Source of the DNA: Flavonifractor sp. An112
GTDB lineage: Bacteria > Bacillota > Clostridia > Oscillospirales > Oscillospiraceae
Reading direction: 5' to 3'
NCBI RefSeq assembly: GCF_002161085.1
Contig: NZ_NFLU01000009.1
Span: 1-64,000 of the forward strand
Length of the DNA: 64,000 nucleotides
Each line of letters opens with the position of its first letter. Positions within the stretch are counted from its first letter, which is position 1. The notes under the pieces were generated by a model, which was given only the letters and a program-made list of their open reading frames with translations, had not been told where the DNA came from and ran no database searches. The position numbers and the translations under genes are program-made. Shown here piece by piece: positions 15,875-23,645 of this stretch.

Positions 15875-16771
15875 TTATTTGCTTACGTTTTGAGAAGAGG
15901 ACAGGTGATTCTGCAGTTGCTCCAGGAACAGTTCTGCCGCCTTGGAAAATGTCTGGGATTTTTTCCAGACCAGGTGCATCCCCAGCTCCAGCTTTGGCTT
16001 CAGGAGCCGGAAGCACAGGTTGCTGCCAGTGGTGTTTACCAGTTTGTCCAGGGTAAAGGCGTATCCCAGCCCCTCGTCCACCATTAACGAGGCGTTGTAG
16101 ATCAGATTATAGGTGGCCACGGTGTAGAGCTCCGAGGGTTCTTTTTTGAGCCAGCGGTACAGGCCGCTTTTATTATCCACCTGCCGGGAGAGGATCAGAG
16201 GCTTGTCCCACAGATCATGGGGAGAAACGGTGTCCTGCCGGGCAAGAGGACTGTCTCGCCGCATCAGTACCCCCCAGGTGTCCTTCATAGGCAGCTCCAT
16301 ATAGTGGTATCTTGTTTTGTCCATGTCCCCAAGAAGGACGCCAAAATCCAACAACCCCTTGTCCAGCCGCTCGCATACGTCCACAGCGTCGCCGCTGACG
16401 ATGTGGAAATGGATACCCGGGTAGCGCTCCCGCAGCTGTTTGGCAGCCCCAACGATTTGGCGCACGCCGTCTGTCTCACCGGTGCCGATATAGATATCCC
16501 CGTTGACGGTGTTGCCGGACTGCATAACCTCTTTCTCCGTCCGGTCCACCAACTCCAGAATCTCCTCCGCCCGTTTCCGCAGCAGCATACCGTCCTCGGT
16601 CAGCGTGATCTTCCGGTTGCCCCGGACCATCAGCTGCTTACCCAGCTCTTCCTCCAGCTCCTTGAGCTGCCTGGAGAGGGTGGGCTGTGTCAGGTGAAGG
16701 GATTGTGCCGCCGCTGAGATATTTTGCTCCCGTGCCACGGCCAGAAAATATTGAAGCACTCTTAACTCCAT
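15875..16771 (-). CDS. LysR family transcriptional regulator
   Basis: This 298-residue regulator has the N-terminal LysR helix-turn-helix (about 1-58: MELRVLQYFLAVAREQNISAAA, LHLTQPTLSRQLKELEEELG) and a periplasmic-binding-like ligand domain (about 88-290). The ATG at 16771 is chosen because GAGGTGA precedes it; the GTG at 16780 overlaps that site. It is divergent from the acetyltransferase-flavodoxin-CMD/cupin operon, which is its likely target. Confidence 0.87.
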   Translation of the reverse strand: MELRVLQYFLAVAREQNISAAAQSLHLTQPTLSRQLKELEEELGKQLMVRGNRKITLTEDGMLLRKRAEEILELVDRTEKEVMQSGNTVNGDIYIGTGETDGVRQIVGAAKQLRERYPGIHFHIVSGDAVDVCERLDKGLLDFGVLLGDMDKTRYHYMELPMKDTWGVLMRRDSPLARQDTVSPHDLWDKPLILSRQVDNKSGLYRWLKKEPSELYTVATYNLIYNASLMVDEGLGYAFTLDKLVNTTGSNLCFRLLKPKLELGMHLVWKKSQTFSKAAELFLEQLQNHLSSSQNVSK

Positions 16772-16847
16772 AGCGCTCACCTCTGTATAGATAATAGCAT
16801 GACTTAACTATAGGTTTCAAGCATAGTAAGATATTCTATATAGGTAT

Positions 16848-16876
16848 TTGTTATCTGAAAGCGCCGGTGATACAAT
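16848..16876 (+). promoter_or_regulatory. Promoter of acetyltransferase operon
   Basis: TTGTTA (16848-16853) and TACAAT (16871-16876) are 17 bp apart, in the 138-bp region shared with divergent lysR. The AT-rich stretch 16800-16847 just upstream of the -35 is where a LysR activator would be expected to bind. Confidence 0.55.
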
Positions 16877-16909
16877 GAAACCAAATACCTGAAGAATTGG
16901 GAGCGTAAC

Positions 16910-17491
16910 ATGGAGCTAGAAGAATTTTTGAATGAACTGAACAGCGGTAACGTGGTGCAGGGCGGAAGCGAGGTTCACCAATTCATGCACGGCGTCAGCC
17001 AGGAGGCCCTGCGGATTACCGCGGAGATCAACGGGAGCTATCATGAACCGGCGCAGCTGCGGGCCCTGTTTTCTCAGCTGATCGGCAAGCCGGTGGATGA
17101 GAGCTTCGGGCTTTTCCCGCCTTTCTACACGGACTGTGGAAAAAACATCCATATTGGAAAGAATGTGTTTATCAACGCGGGGTGCAAATTTCAGGATCAG
17201 GGCGGCATTTTTATCGAGGATGGTGCCCTCATCGGTCATAATGTGGTGCTGGCGACCCTTAACCACGTTGCCTCGCCAAAAGACCGAGGCAGCATGATCC
17301 CCGCACCGATCCGAATCGGGAAGAATGTGTGGATCGGCGCCAATGCTACCATTCTGCCTGGTGTGACCATCGGGGACGGCGCCATTGTGGCCGCCGGCGC
17401 GGTGGTGAACAGAGATGTGCCGGAGAATACCGTGGTAGGCGGCGTACCTGCAAAAGTCATACGGACCATCGGCGAGGAGGACGAAGCATGA
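16910..17491 (+). CDS. Sugar O-acetyltransferase-like left-handed beta-helix protein
   Basis: This 193-residue protein belongs to the maltose/galactoside acetyltransferase (MaaT/LacA) group. An N-terminal helical cap (about 1-65) is followed by hexapeptide repeats ([27 protein letters not shown] with the catalytic His, [33 protein letters not shown]) and the usual end [11 protein letters not shown]. It should transfer acetyl from acetyl-CoA to a sugar or similar hydroxyl acceptor. It overlaps the flavodoxin gene by 4 bp. Confidence 0.87.
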   Translation: MELEEFLNELNSGNVVQGGSEVHQFMHGVSQEALRITAEINGSYHEPAQLRALFSQLIGKPVDESFGLFPPFYTDCGKNIHIGKNVFINAGCKFQDQGGIFIEDGALIGHNVVLATLNHVASPKDRGSMIPAPIRIGKNVWIGANATILPGVTIGDGAIVAAGAVVNRDVPENTVVGGVPAKVIRTIGEEDEA

Positions 17492-18030
17492 GCAAGAAAG
17501 TTTTGGTGATTTCTACCAGCCTGCGTCACAACAGCAATTCTGATCTGCTGGCCCGGCAGTTTGTCCAGGGTGCCCAGGAGGCCGGCCATCAGGTGGAGCT
17601 GCTCTCCCTACAGGGGAAGGAATTGCACTTTTGCAGGGGCTGTCTGGCCTGTCTGAAGCAGTCCCGGTGTGTGATTCAGGACGACGCCAACGCGATTGTG
17701 GAAAAGATGGCGGCGGCGGATGTGATTTGCTTTGCCACCCCGGTGTACTATTACGAGATGTCCGGCCAGATGAAAACCCTGCTGGACCGGGCCAATTCTC
17801 TGTACGCCGCCGACTACGCTTTCCGGGATATCTACTTACTCACCGCCTCCGCTGAGGAGGAGGACAGCGCCTCTGACGGCCCTGTCAACGGCCTGAATGG
17901 CTGGATCGCCTGTTTTGAAAAGGCTCGGCTGGCCGGTGTGGTACGGGGCGGCGGCGTCAATGACCCGGGCGATATGGCCTGTCTGACCGAAAAGCTGGCC
18001 GAGGCCTATAAGATGGGTAAGGGTGTATGA
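17488..18030 (+). CDS. NAD(P)H-dependent flavodoxin family oxidoreductase
   Basis: This 180-residue protein starts [21 protein letters not shown], the FMN phosphate loop of the iron-sulfur-flavoprotein/FMN-reductase family, and has the Cys motif [13 protein letters not shown] (about 43-55) followed by [19 protein letters not shown]. Electron transfer through FMN, possibly with a metal cluster on the Cys, is expected. Both ends overlap neighbours by 4 bp, so the operon is translationally coupled. Confidence 0.85.
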   Translation: MSKKVLVISTSLRHNSNSDLLARQFVQGAQEAGHQVELLSLQGKELHFCRGCLACLKQSRCVIQDDANAIVEKMAAADVICFATPVYYYEMSGQMKTLLDRANSLYAADYAFRDIYLLTASAEEEDSASDGPVNGLNGWIACFEKARLAGVVRGGGVNDPGDMACLTEKLAEAYKMGKGV

Positions 18031-18491
18031 GAACCGCGGCAAAGTGGCTGTGTATGCTCCTTGCCCTATTGGGACTGTCGGCCTGCGGGGGCAGCGTTCC
18101 AGAAGAGACACAATCTGCGGAGACGGCATCCGGTCAGGAGGAAACGGCATTGAAGATCACAGTAGGCGATGAGGAACTGCTGGCTACCTTGGAGGACAAC
18201 AGCTCGGCCCGTGAATTCAAGGAGCTGCTGGCACAGGGGCCGGTGACCATCGAGATGGAGGATTACGGTGGCTTTGAAAAAGTGGGCCCGCTGGGTACCA
18301 CGCTGACCCGGAATGACCAGCAGATCACCACGGAGCCGGGGGATGTGATCCTCTATCAGGGCAATCAGATTACGATTTACTACGGTACGAATACCTGGAA
18401 CTTCACCCGGCTTGCAAAGATCGATGATCCCGCCGATTTGCAGGCGAAGCTGGGAGAGGGAAGGGTTCAGGTTACATTTTCTCTTGAGTAG
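18027..18491 (+). CDS. Cyclophilin-like fold lipoprotein
   Basis: This 154-residue protein has a lipoprotein signal peptide ([22 protein letters not shown]; lipobox LSAC, Cys at residue 20) and a Ser/Glu-rich spacer. The mature part (about 42-154: ITVGDEELLATLEDNSSAREFKELL, then PGDVILYQGNQITIYYGTNTWNFTRLAKI) is the cyclophilin-like (DUF369/Cyclophil_like) fold common in gut anaerobes beside flavodoxins. It would be anchored on the outside of the membrane. Its activity is unknown. Confidence 0.82.
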   Translation: MRTAAKWLCMLLALLGLSACGGSVPEETQSAETASGQEETALKITVGDEELLATLEDNSSAREFKELLAQGPVTIEMEDYGGFEKVGPLGTTLTRNDQQITTEPGDVILYQGNQITIYYGTNTWNFTRLAKIDDPADLQAKLGEGRVQVTFSLE

Positions 18492-18503
18492 GAGGTATTT
18501 GTT

Positions 18504-19256
18504 ATGGCAGTGAAGCAGACGGCGGGCAGAGATGCGCTGGGTGAGTTTGCTCCGAAATTTGCGGAGTTGAATGACGACGTATTGTTTGGACAGGTGTGGA
18601 GCCGGGAGGACAAACTCTCCCTGCGGGATCGTTCTCTGGTCACGGTTGTGGCTCTGATGGCTCAGGGGCTGGTGGACAGCTCCTTCCAGTATCACCTGAG
18701 CACTGCCAAGCAAAACGGTATTACCCGCCAGGAGATTGCGGAGATTTTGACTCATGCTGCCTTTTACGCAGGTTGGCCCAAGGCCTGGGCGGCCTTCCGT
18801 ATGGCCAAGGAAGTGTGGGCCGAGGATGCCGGCGATGATGGTAAGGCCATGCACCAGAAAGAAATGGTGTTTCCCATCGGGGTGCCCAACGACGGGTTCT
18901 CTCAGTACTTCGTGGGCCAGAGCTACCTGCAGCCCCTCTCTGTCAGCCAGGTGGGGGTATATAACGTGACCTTCGAGCCAGGCTGCCGAAACAACTGGCA
19001 CGTCCATCACGCTGACAAGGGCGGCGGGCAGATTTTGATTTGCGTAGCTGGCCGAGGCTGCTATCAGGAGTGGGGGAAGGAGGCCAGGGAGCTGCATCCC
19101 GGCGATGTGGTCAACATTCCCACCGGCGTCAAGCACTGGCATGGCGCCGTATCGGACAGCTGGTTTTCCCATCTTGCCCTGGAAGTGCCTGGTGAGAACT
19201 GCTCCAATGAGTGGCTGGAGGCAGTTTCCGAGACCGAGTACAGCAAACTGGGTTGA
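18504..19256 (+). CDS. Carboxymuconolactone decarboxylase-cupin fusion
   Basis: This 250-residue protein fuses an AhpD/CMD-like helical domain (about 8-105: LSLRDRSLVTVVALMAQG, LSTAKQNGITRQEIAEILTHAAFYAGWPKA) to a cupin (about 140-240) with the metal motif HVHHADKGGGQ and a later GDVVNIPTGVKHWH. The CMD part lacks an obvious CxxC peroxidase pair. It lies 12 bp after the lipoprotein gene with AGGAGG upstream and ends the operon. A role in detoxification or redox chemistry is inferred from its partners. Confidence 0.87.
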   Translation: MAVKQTAGRDALGEFAPKFAELNDDVLFGQVWSREDKLSLRDRSLVTVVALMAQGLVDSSFQYHLSTAKQNGITRQEIAEILTHAAFYAGWPKAWAAFRMAKEVWAEDAGDDGKAMHQKEMVFPIGVPNDGFSQYFVGQSYLQPLSVSQVGVYNVTFEPGCRNNWHVHHADKGGGQILICVAGRGCYQEWGKEARELHPGDVVNIPTGVKHWHGAVSDSWFSHLALEVPGENCSNEWLEAVSETEYSKLG

Positions 19257-19268
19257 TTTTTATCCTGC

Positions 19269-19303
19269 AAAAAGGCTCCCGCCAGACTGGCGGGAGCCTT
19301 TTT
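19269..19303 (+). terminator. Operon terminator
   Basis: AAAAAGGCTCCCGCCA (19269-19284) pairs with TGGCGGGAGCCTTTTT (19288-19303). Confidence 0.9.
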
Positions 19304-19485
19304 GTGCAGAAAACTCTGTAAAAACTTATGTATACTGCGTGGAACTATCTTGGGTGGAATAAAAGGAAAACAGCAAATATTATAAAATTTCCGTTCAAAA
19401 CTTGTCGAACAGCAGGATTTCTGTTATGCTATTATCAATCGCATCATCCAAGACAGAACAGAGTCCAACGCAGAAAGGAAAGTCC

Positions 19486-21039
19486 ATGGTTAGAAAGAAA
19501 GCAGTATCCGGGTTGCTGGCAGGCGCACTACTGGCAGCCATGATTCCTTTGTCCTTTGGCGGAACGGTCCAAGCAGCGGGGAGCAGCGGGTCCTTTACCG
19601 ACGTAGCCCCCGGCATATGGTATGCCGGCGCGGTATCCTATGTGTATGACAACGGTTTGATGAGCGGTATTTCCGGCAGTATGTTTGCGCCGGAATTGTC
19701 CATGAGCCGGGCCATGCTGGCCACGGTGCTCTACCGGATGGCGGGCAGTCCGGCAGTGAGTGGTAAGGACAATTTTACCGATACAGAGAATGATACCTGG
19801 TACTCCGACGCGGTGCTGTGGGCCCAGCAGAACGGCTATGTGACCGGGTACAGCAGCCAGACCTTTGGTACCAACGACCCTGTGACCCGGGAGCAGGTGG
19901 CCACCATTTTGTGGCGCTATGCAGGCAGCCCGGACGCCAGCGCCGGTACACCCTATGCCGATGCAGACGAGATCTCGTCCTGGGCGGTTCCCGCAGTGGA
20001 CTGGGCCCAGGCGGAGCAGGTCATCAGCGGTAAGCCGGGAAATTGTTTTGATCCCTCCGGCCAGGCAACCCGGGCGGAGACAGCGGTTATTCTGACCCGC
20101 TACGACCAGAACAGCCAGCCGGAGCCGGAGCCCACGCCTACCCCGACTCCAACTCCGACTCCAACTCCAACTCCAACTCCAACTCCAACGCCTACGCCTA
20201 CTCCTACACCTACTCCCACGCCTACTCCCACGCCAACACTTACACCGGAACCCACCCTCAGCGAAAGCCCGGATCCGGAACCTACTCCCAGTGAAACACC
20301 GGAGCCAACGCCTACGCCTACTCCAATGCCCATCCCATCCAACCCCTATGACAGCGAGGCGTTTTATGTCAATGAGGATGGCTTCCTCAGCTACAATGGA
20401 GATGCGGAGAGCCATGTGGGCATCGATGTCTCCTCCCACCAGGGCAAGATCGACTGGGACCTGGTGGCGGAATCCGGAGTGGAATTTGCCATCATTCGGG
20501 TAGGTTATCGAGGGTATACCGTGGGTAAGATCGTGCAGGACCCCTATTTTACCTATAACATAGAAAACGCCACCCGAGCGGGTATCGATGTGGGGGTTTA
20601 CTTCTTCTCCCAGGCGGTCAACGAGGAAGAAGCAATGGAGGAGGCCTATCAGACCCTGGAGTGGATCGAGGGATATGATGTGACCTATCCGGTGGTATTT
20701 GACTGGGAGTATGTCAGCGACAGCAGCAGCCGTACATACAACATGACCTACCAGGAGATCATTGACTGTACCAAGGCATTTAACCAGGTGATCCAGGATG
20801 AGGGATATCAGCCCATGGCCTACAGCAATCCCAATCTGGTAAACAAGGGGTTTGACCTCTCTCAGCTGCAGGACTATCCTTTCTGGCTGGCCCACTATAC
20901 CACCGGCTGGACACCCACCACATTCCCGTATTACTATGATATGTGGCAGTATTCCAGCAGCGGAACGGTAAGCGGGATCGAGGGTAAGGTGGATCTGAAC
21001 ATCTGCCTGGTGGATCTGAAGAAAAACAATCGAAAATAA
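19486..21039 (+). CDS. Secreted SLH-domain GH25 lysozyme
   Basis: This 517-residue exported protein begins with a signal peptide (about 1-29, cleavage near VQAAG), then three SLH domains (about 31-215: [40 protein letters not shown]) that bind secondary cell-wall polymer, a Thr-Pro linker (about 216-282), and a GH25 muramidase domain (about 310-515: [21 protein letters not shown] with the acidic catalytic residues, [12 protein letters not shown]). It should cleave the MurNAc-GlcNAc bond of peptidoglycan at the cell surface. The ATG at 19486 is preceded by AAAGGAA; an upstream frame to 19402 is not used. It is monocistronic. Confidence 0.88.
   Translation: MVRKKAVSGLLAGALLAAMIPLSFGGTVQAAGSSGSFTDVAPGIWYAGAVSYVYDNGLMSGISGSMFAPELSMSRAMLATVLYRMAGSPAVSGKDNFTDTENDTWYSDAVLWAQQNGYVTGYSSQTFGTNDPVTREQVATILWRYAGSPDASAGTPYADADEISSWAVPAVDWAQAEQVISGKPGNCFDPSGQATRAETAVILTRYDQNSQPEPEPTPTPTPTPTPTPTPTPTPTPTPTPTPTPTPTPTPTLTPEPTLSESPDPEPTPSETPEPTPTPTPMPIPSNPYDSEAFYVNEDGFLSYNGDAESHVGIDVSSHQGKIDWDLVAESGVEFAIIRVGYRGYTVGKIVQDPYFTYNIENATRAGIDVGVYFFSQAVNEEEAMEEAYQTLEWIEGYDVTYPVVFDWEYVSDSSSRTYNMTYQEIIDCTKAFNQVIQDEGYQPMAYSNPNLVNKGFDLSQLQDYPFWLAHYTTGWTPTTFPYYYDMWQYSSSGTVSGIEGKVDLNICLVDLKKNNRK
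20133..20333 (+). repeat. Thr-Pro coding hexanucleotide repeats
   Basis: This tract inside the SLH-GH25 gene is built from ACNCCN units (many identical CCAACT hexamers in 20150-20190, then CCTACG/CCTACT variants), interrupted by a short Glu/Ser-rich part at 20245-20310. It encodes the wall-spanning linker. Copy number can change by slippage without breaking the frame. Confidence 0.85.
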
Positions 21040-21040
21040 G

Positions 21041-21084
21041 AAAAGATTGGGGGTGCGGCAATCCGCTGCACCCCCATCTTTTTT
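21041..21084 (+). terminator. Terminator after GH25 gene
   Basis: AAAAGATTGGGGGTGC pairs with GCACCCCCATCTTTT across a short loop, followed by more Ts. Confidence 0.85.
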
Positions 21085-21093
21085 AGAATGATA

Positions 21094-21149
21094 TTGACAT
21101 ATGCCGGAAATAAGCGTATGATGATGCTATAATAATTGGCATATGCCGG
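21094..21149 (+). promoter_or_regulatory. Promoter with paired CATATGCCGG sites
   Basis: TTGACA (21094-21099) and TATGAT (21117-21122) are 17 bp apart. The sequence CATATGCCGG occurs at 21098-21107, inside the promoter, and again at 21140-21149, where it is part of the perfect palindrome GGCATATGCC (21138-21147). The 42-bp spacing is four helical turns, as expected for two sites bound by one regulator. No regulator gene is adjacent. Confidence 0.6.
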
Positions 21150-21167
21150 GAAAAGGAGCGACGAACC

Positions 21168-21557
21168 ATGAAGATCGCAGTTGCCAGCGTGGGAACAGAG
21201 GTAGGAGGCCACTTCGGCCATTGTGAACATTTCCGTATCTACACTGTGGAGGACGGCAAGATTCTGGGGGAGGAGCTGGTACCCAATCCGGAGCACAAGC
21301 CTGGATTCCTGCCCAATTTCCTGGGGGATATGGGGGTTGAGGTAGTCATTGCCGGAGGCATGGGTGCCCACGCCGTGTCTCTGTTCCAGCAGCGGAACAT
21401 CAAGACCATGATGGGGGTTCAGGGGGACGCCCGCACCGCCGTGGAGCAGTACCTGAAAGGGGAGCTGAAGTCCACCGATGCCGTCTGCCACCACCATGAT
21501 CACGAACACGAGCATCATCACGACCACAACTGCGGTGGTCATCATCACGACGCGTAA
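21168..21557 (+). CDS. NifB/NifX-type cofactor-carrier domain with His-rich tail
   Basis: This 129-residue protein has the dinitrogenase iron-molybdenum cofactor biosynthesis fold: MKIAVASVGTEVGGHFGHCEHFRIYTVEDG, then LGDMGVEVVIAGGMGAHAVSLFQQRNIK. The C-terminal 25 residues are dominated by His with two Cys (starts CHHHDHEHEHHH), a probable metal-binding tail. No nitrogenase genes are present, so, as with other orphan NifX-like proteins of anaerobes, it probably carries or senses a metal or Fe-S cluster. It is monocistronic. Confidence 0.85.
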   Translation: MKIAVASVGTEVGGHFGHCEHFRIYTVEDGKILGEELVPNPEHKPGFLPNFLGDMGVEVVIAGGMGAHAVSLFQQRNIKTMMGVQGDARTAVEQYLKGELKSTDAVCHHHDHEHEHHHDHNCGGHHHDA

Positions 21558-21566
21558 AAAATGGAC

Positions 21567-21604
21567 AAAAGGGGTCCCGCCGGTTTACCGGCGGGACCCC
21601 TTTT
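21567..21604. terminator. Bidirectional terminator
   Basis: AAAAGGGGTCCCGCCGG pairs with CCGGCGGGACCCCTTTT, with A- and T-runs on either side, between the convergent NifX-like gene and leuA. Confidence 0.9.
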
Positions 21605-21615
21605 GCGTTGTGAGA

Positions 21616-23307
21616 TTACAGCCCGTCGTGGTTGACGGCCCGGTTGATGGCGGACAGGATGCCCTTCAGGGGAGCCAGGTTGATGTTGTGGCTCATGCCC
21701 ACACCGAACCAGTCCCGGCCCTCCTCATCCTGGAGGTGGATGTAGGCCACAGCCTGGGAGTCGGAGCCCTGTTTGATGGCGTGCTCCTTGTAGTCGATGA
21801 AGGTGAAGCGGTCCATCTTCTGACCGTGGATGGCGTTGAAGAAGGCGTCAATGGGGCCGTTGCCCGAGCCCTGAACCTGGAATACCGTGTCGGTGTGGCG
21901 AAGGGTACCGGCAAAGGTGACGTGGGAGTGGCCCTCCTCATCGGTAAACTCAGCAAAGGAGTGGCGCACCATCTCGTAGGGCTTGACGGCGTCGATGTAG
22001 TGGGTCTTGAACAGGTCGTAAATGGCCTCCGGTTTGAGCTCCTTGCCCACCCGGTCGGTCTCCACCTGAACGATGTGGCCGAACTCGGGGTGCATGGCCT
22101 TGGGCAGATCGAAACCGAAGGAGTGTTGCATGACGAAGGCGGAGCCGCCCTTGCCCGACTGAGAGTTGATGCGGATGATGGGCTCATACTGCCGTCCCAC
22201 ATCGGCGGGGTCGATGGGCAGATAGGGCACCTCCCAGTACTCGGTGCCGCTCTCCTCCATGTAGCGGGTGCCCTTGTTGATGGCGTCCTGGTGGGAGCCG
22301 GAGAAGGCGGTGAACACCAGCTCACCCACATAGGGCTGCCGCTCGCCGATCTTCATCTTGGTGACCTTCTCGTACACGTCACGGATCTTATTGATGTTGG
22401 AGAAGTCCAGCTTGGGGTCCACGCCCTGAGTGTACAGGTTGAGAGCCAGGGTGACCATATCCACGTTGCCGGTGCGCTCACCGTTGCCGAAGAGGGTGGC
22501 CTCCACACGCTCGGCGCCTGCCAGCAGGCCCATCTCGGCGGTGGCTACGCCCTCGCCGCGGTCGTTGTGGGGATGGAGGGAGATGATGGCGCACTCCCGG
22601 CTGGGCAGCTTGTCGATGAAATACTCAATCTCATCGGCAAAGTAGTTGGGCATACAGTTTTCCACCGTAGTGGGCAGGTTGAGGATGATCTTGTGGTCGG
22701 GGGTGGCCCCAATGGCCTCGATGACCGCCTGGCAGATCTCCACGGCGGCGTCCATCTCGGTGCCCATGAAGGACTCGGGGGAATACTCGTACCGGAGATC
22801 CATACCGGCGTTGATGGCGGGCTGGCTCAGCTCCCGGATGAGCTGGGCGGCGTCCACGGCGATCTTGGTGACGCCGGCCACGTCGGTGTGGAACACCACC
22901 TTCCGCTGGAGGGTGGAGGTGGAGTTATAGAAATGGAAGATAACGTGCTTGGCTCCGTCTATGGCCTCAAAGGTCTTGCGGATCAGATGCTCTCTGGCCT
23001 GGACCAGCACCTGGATGGTCACGTCGTCGGGGATGTGGCCGCCCTCAATGAGGGTGCGGATGAACTCATACTCGGTCTCGGAGGCGGAGGGGAAGCCCAC
23101 CTCGATTTCCTTCACGCCGATGTCCACCAGCGTGTGGAACAGCTCCAGCTTCTCTTCCACGTTCATGGGATCGATAAGGGCCTGGTTGCCGTCCCGCAGG
23201 TCCACGGAGCACCAGACGGGGGGCGCTTTCAGCTCCTTGTCGGGCCAGGCGCGCTTTTCCATTTTCAGCGGGACGAAGGGAATGTACTTTTTCTGTGCGG
23301 GTTTCAT
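21616..23307 (-). CDS. leuA: 2-isopropylmalate synthase
   Basis: This 563-residue enzyme condenses acetyl-CoA with 2-oxoisovalerate in the first step of leucine synthesis. The HMGL-like catalytic barrel (about 30-320) shows SVDLRDGNQAL, VGFPSASETEYEF and the HPHNDRGEGVA metal site; the C-terminal LeuA allosteric domain follows (about 430-560: FAEFTDEEGHSHVTFAGTL). Length and motifs fit the long LeuA2 type. AAGGAGGA precedes the ATG. Transcription is controlled by a T-box leader just upstream. Confidence 0.95.
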   Translation of the reverse strand: MKPAQKKYIPFVPLKMEKRAWPDKELKAPPVWCSVDLRDGNQALIDPMNVEEKLELFHTLVDIGVKEIEVGFPSASETEYEFIRTLIEGGHIPDDVTIQVLVQAREHLIRKTFEAIDGAKHVIFHFYNSTSTLQRKVVFHTDVAGVTKIAVDAAQLIRELSQPAINAGMDLRYEYSPESFMGTEMDAAVEICQAVIEAIGATPDHKIILNLPTTVENCMPNYFADEIEYFIDKLPSRECAIISLHPHNDRGEGVATAEMGLLAGAERVEATLFGNGERTGNVDMVTLALNLYTQGVDPKLDFSNINKIRDVYEKVTKMKIGERQPYVGELVFTAFSGSHQDAINKGTRYMEESGTEYWEVPYLPIDPADVGRQYEPIIRINSQSGKGGSAFVMQHSFGFDLPKAMHPEFGHIVQVETDRVGKELKPEAIYDLFKTHYIDAVKPYEMVRHSFAEFTDEEGHSHVTFAGTLRHTDTVFQVQGSGNGPIDAFFNAIHGQKMDRFTFIDYKEHAIKQGSDSQAVAYIHLQDEEGRDWFGVGMSHNINLAPLKGILSAINRAVNHDGL

Positions 23308-23340
23308 AATAGCAGTTCCTCCTTGGGCCAGGGAATAAGA

Positions 23341-23610
23341 AAAACCCCTGACCAGATTATGGTCAGGGGCGTAAGATACGCGGTACCACCCTGCTTCCGC
23401 CCGCCGTCACCGGCGGACGCTCATGGCCTCCAACAAGGCCCCGGCCGATAACGTGGCCGTGACGGCCTGCCCTACAACAGCAGCTTCAGGCAGGCGGCTC
23501 CGGGATCAGTATCCGCACGCTTTCCTCCGCCGGTTCGCACCAACCACCGGTTCTCTGAGAAGGATGGGACGTGCCTTCTTCCCATCATTGCCTCTTCTGG
23601 GATTTGATTG
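23341..23610 (-). promoter_or_regulatory. T-box leader of leuA
   Basis: Reading the minus strand, the leader contains a Stem I with the AGAGA and GGTTGGTGCGAACC elements, then the T-box sequence AGGGTGGTACCGCG (23392-23379), and the intrinsic terminator CCCCTGACCA/TGGTCAGGGG (23369-23345) followed by TTTTT. The competing antiterminator uses the T-box and senses uncharged tRNA. The specifier loop lies between the GCACG/CGTGC helix and the lower GGG/CCC helix; the best candidate codon is CTG (23509-23507), followed by A, which is a leucine codon and fits leuA. Confidence 0.93.
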
Positions 23611-23616
23611 TTACCC

Positions 23617-23645
23617 ATTCTAGCCGAACCGTCCGGTTTTGTCAA
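23617..23645 (-). promoter_or_regulatory. leuA promoter
   Basis: TTGACA (23645-23640) and TAGAAT (23622-23617) on the minus strand are 17 bp apart and start the T-box leader near 23610. The -35 hexamer includes the TGA stop codon of the upstream gene. Confidence 0.75.

Noticed and set aside
21478-23451. Long open frame (657 codons) opposite leuA
   Set aside because: Shadow of leuA on the other strand; no ribosome binding site or recognisable motif.
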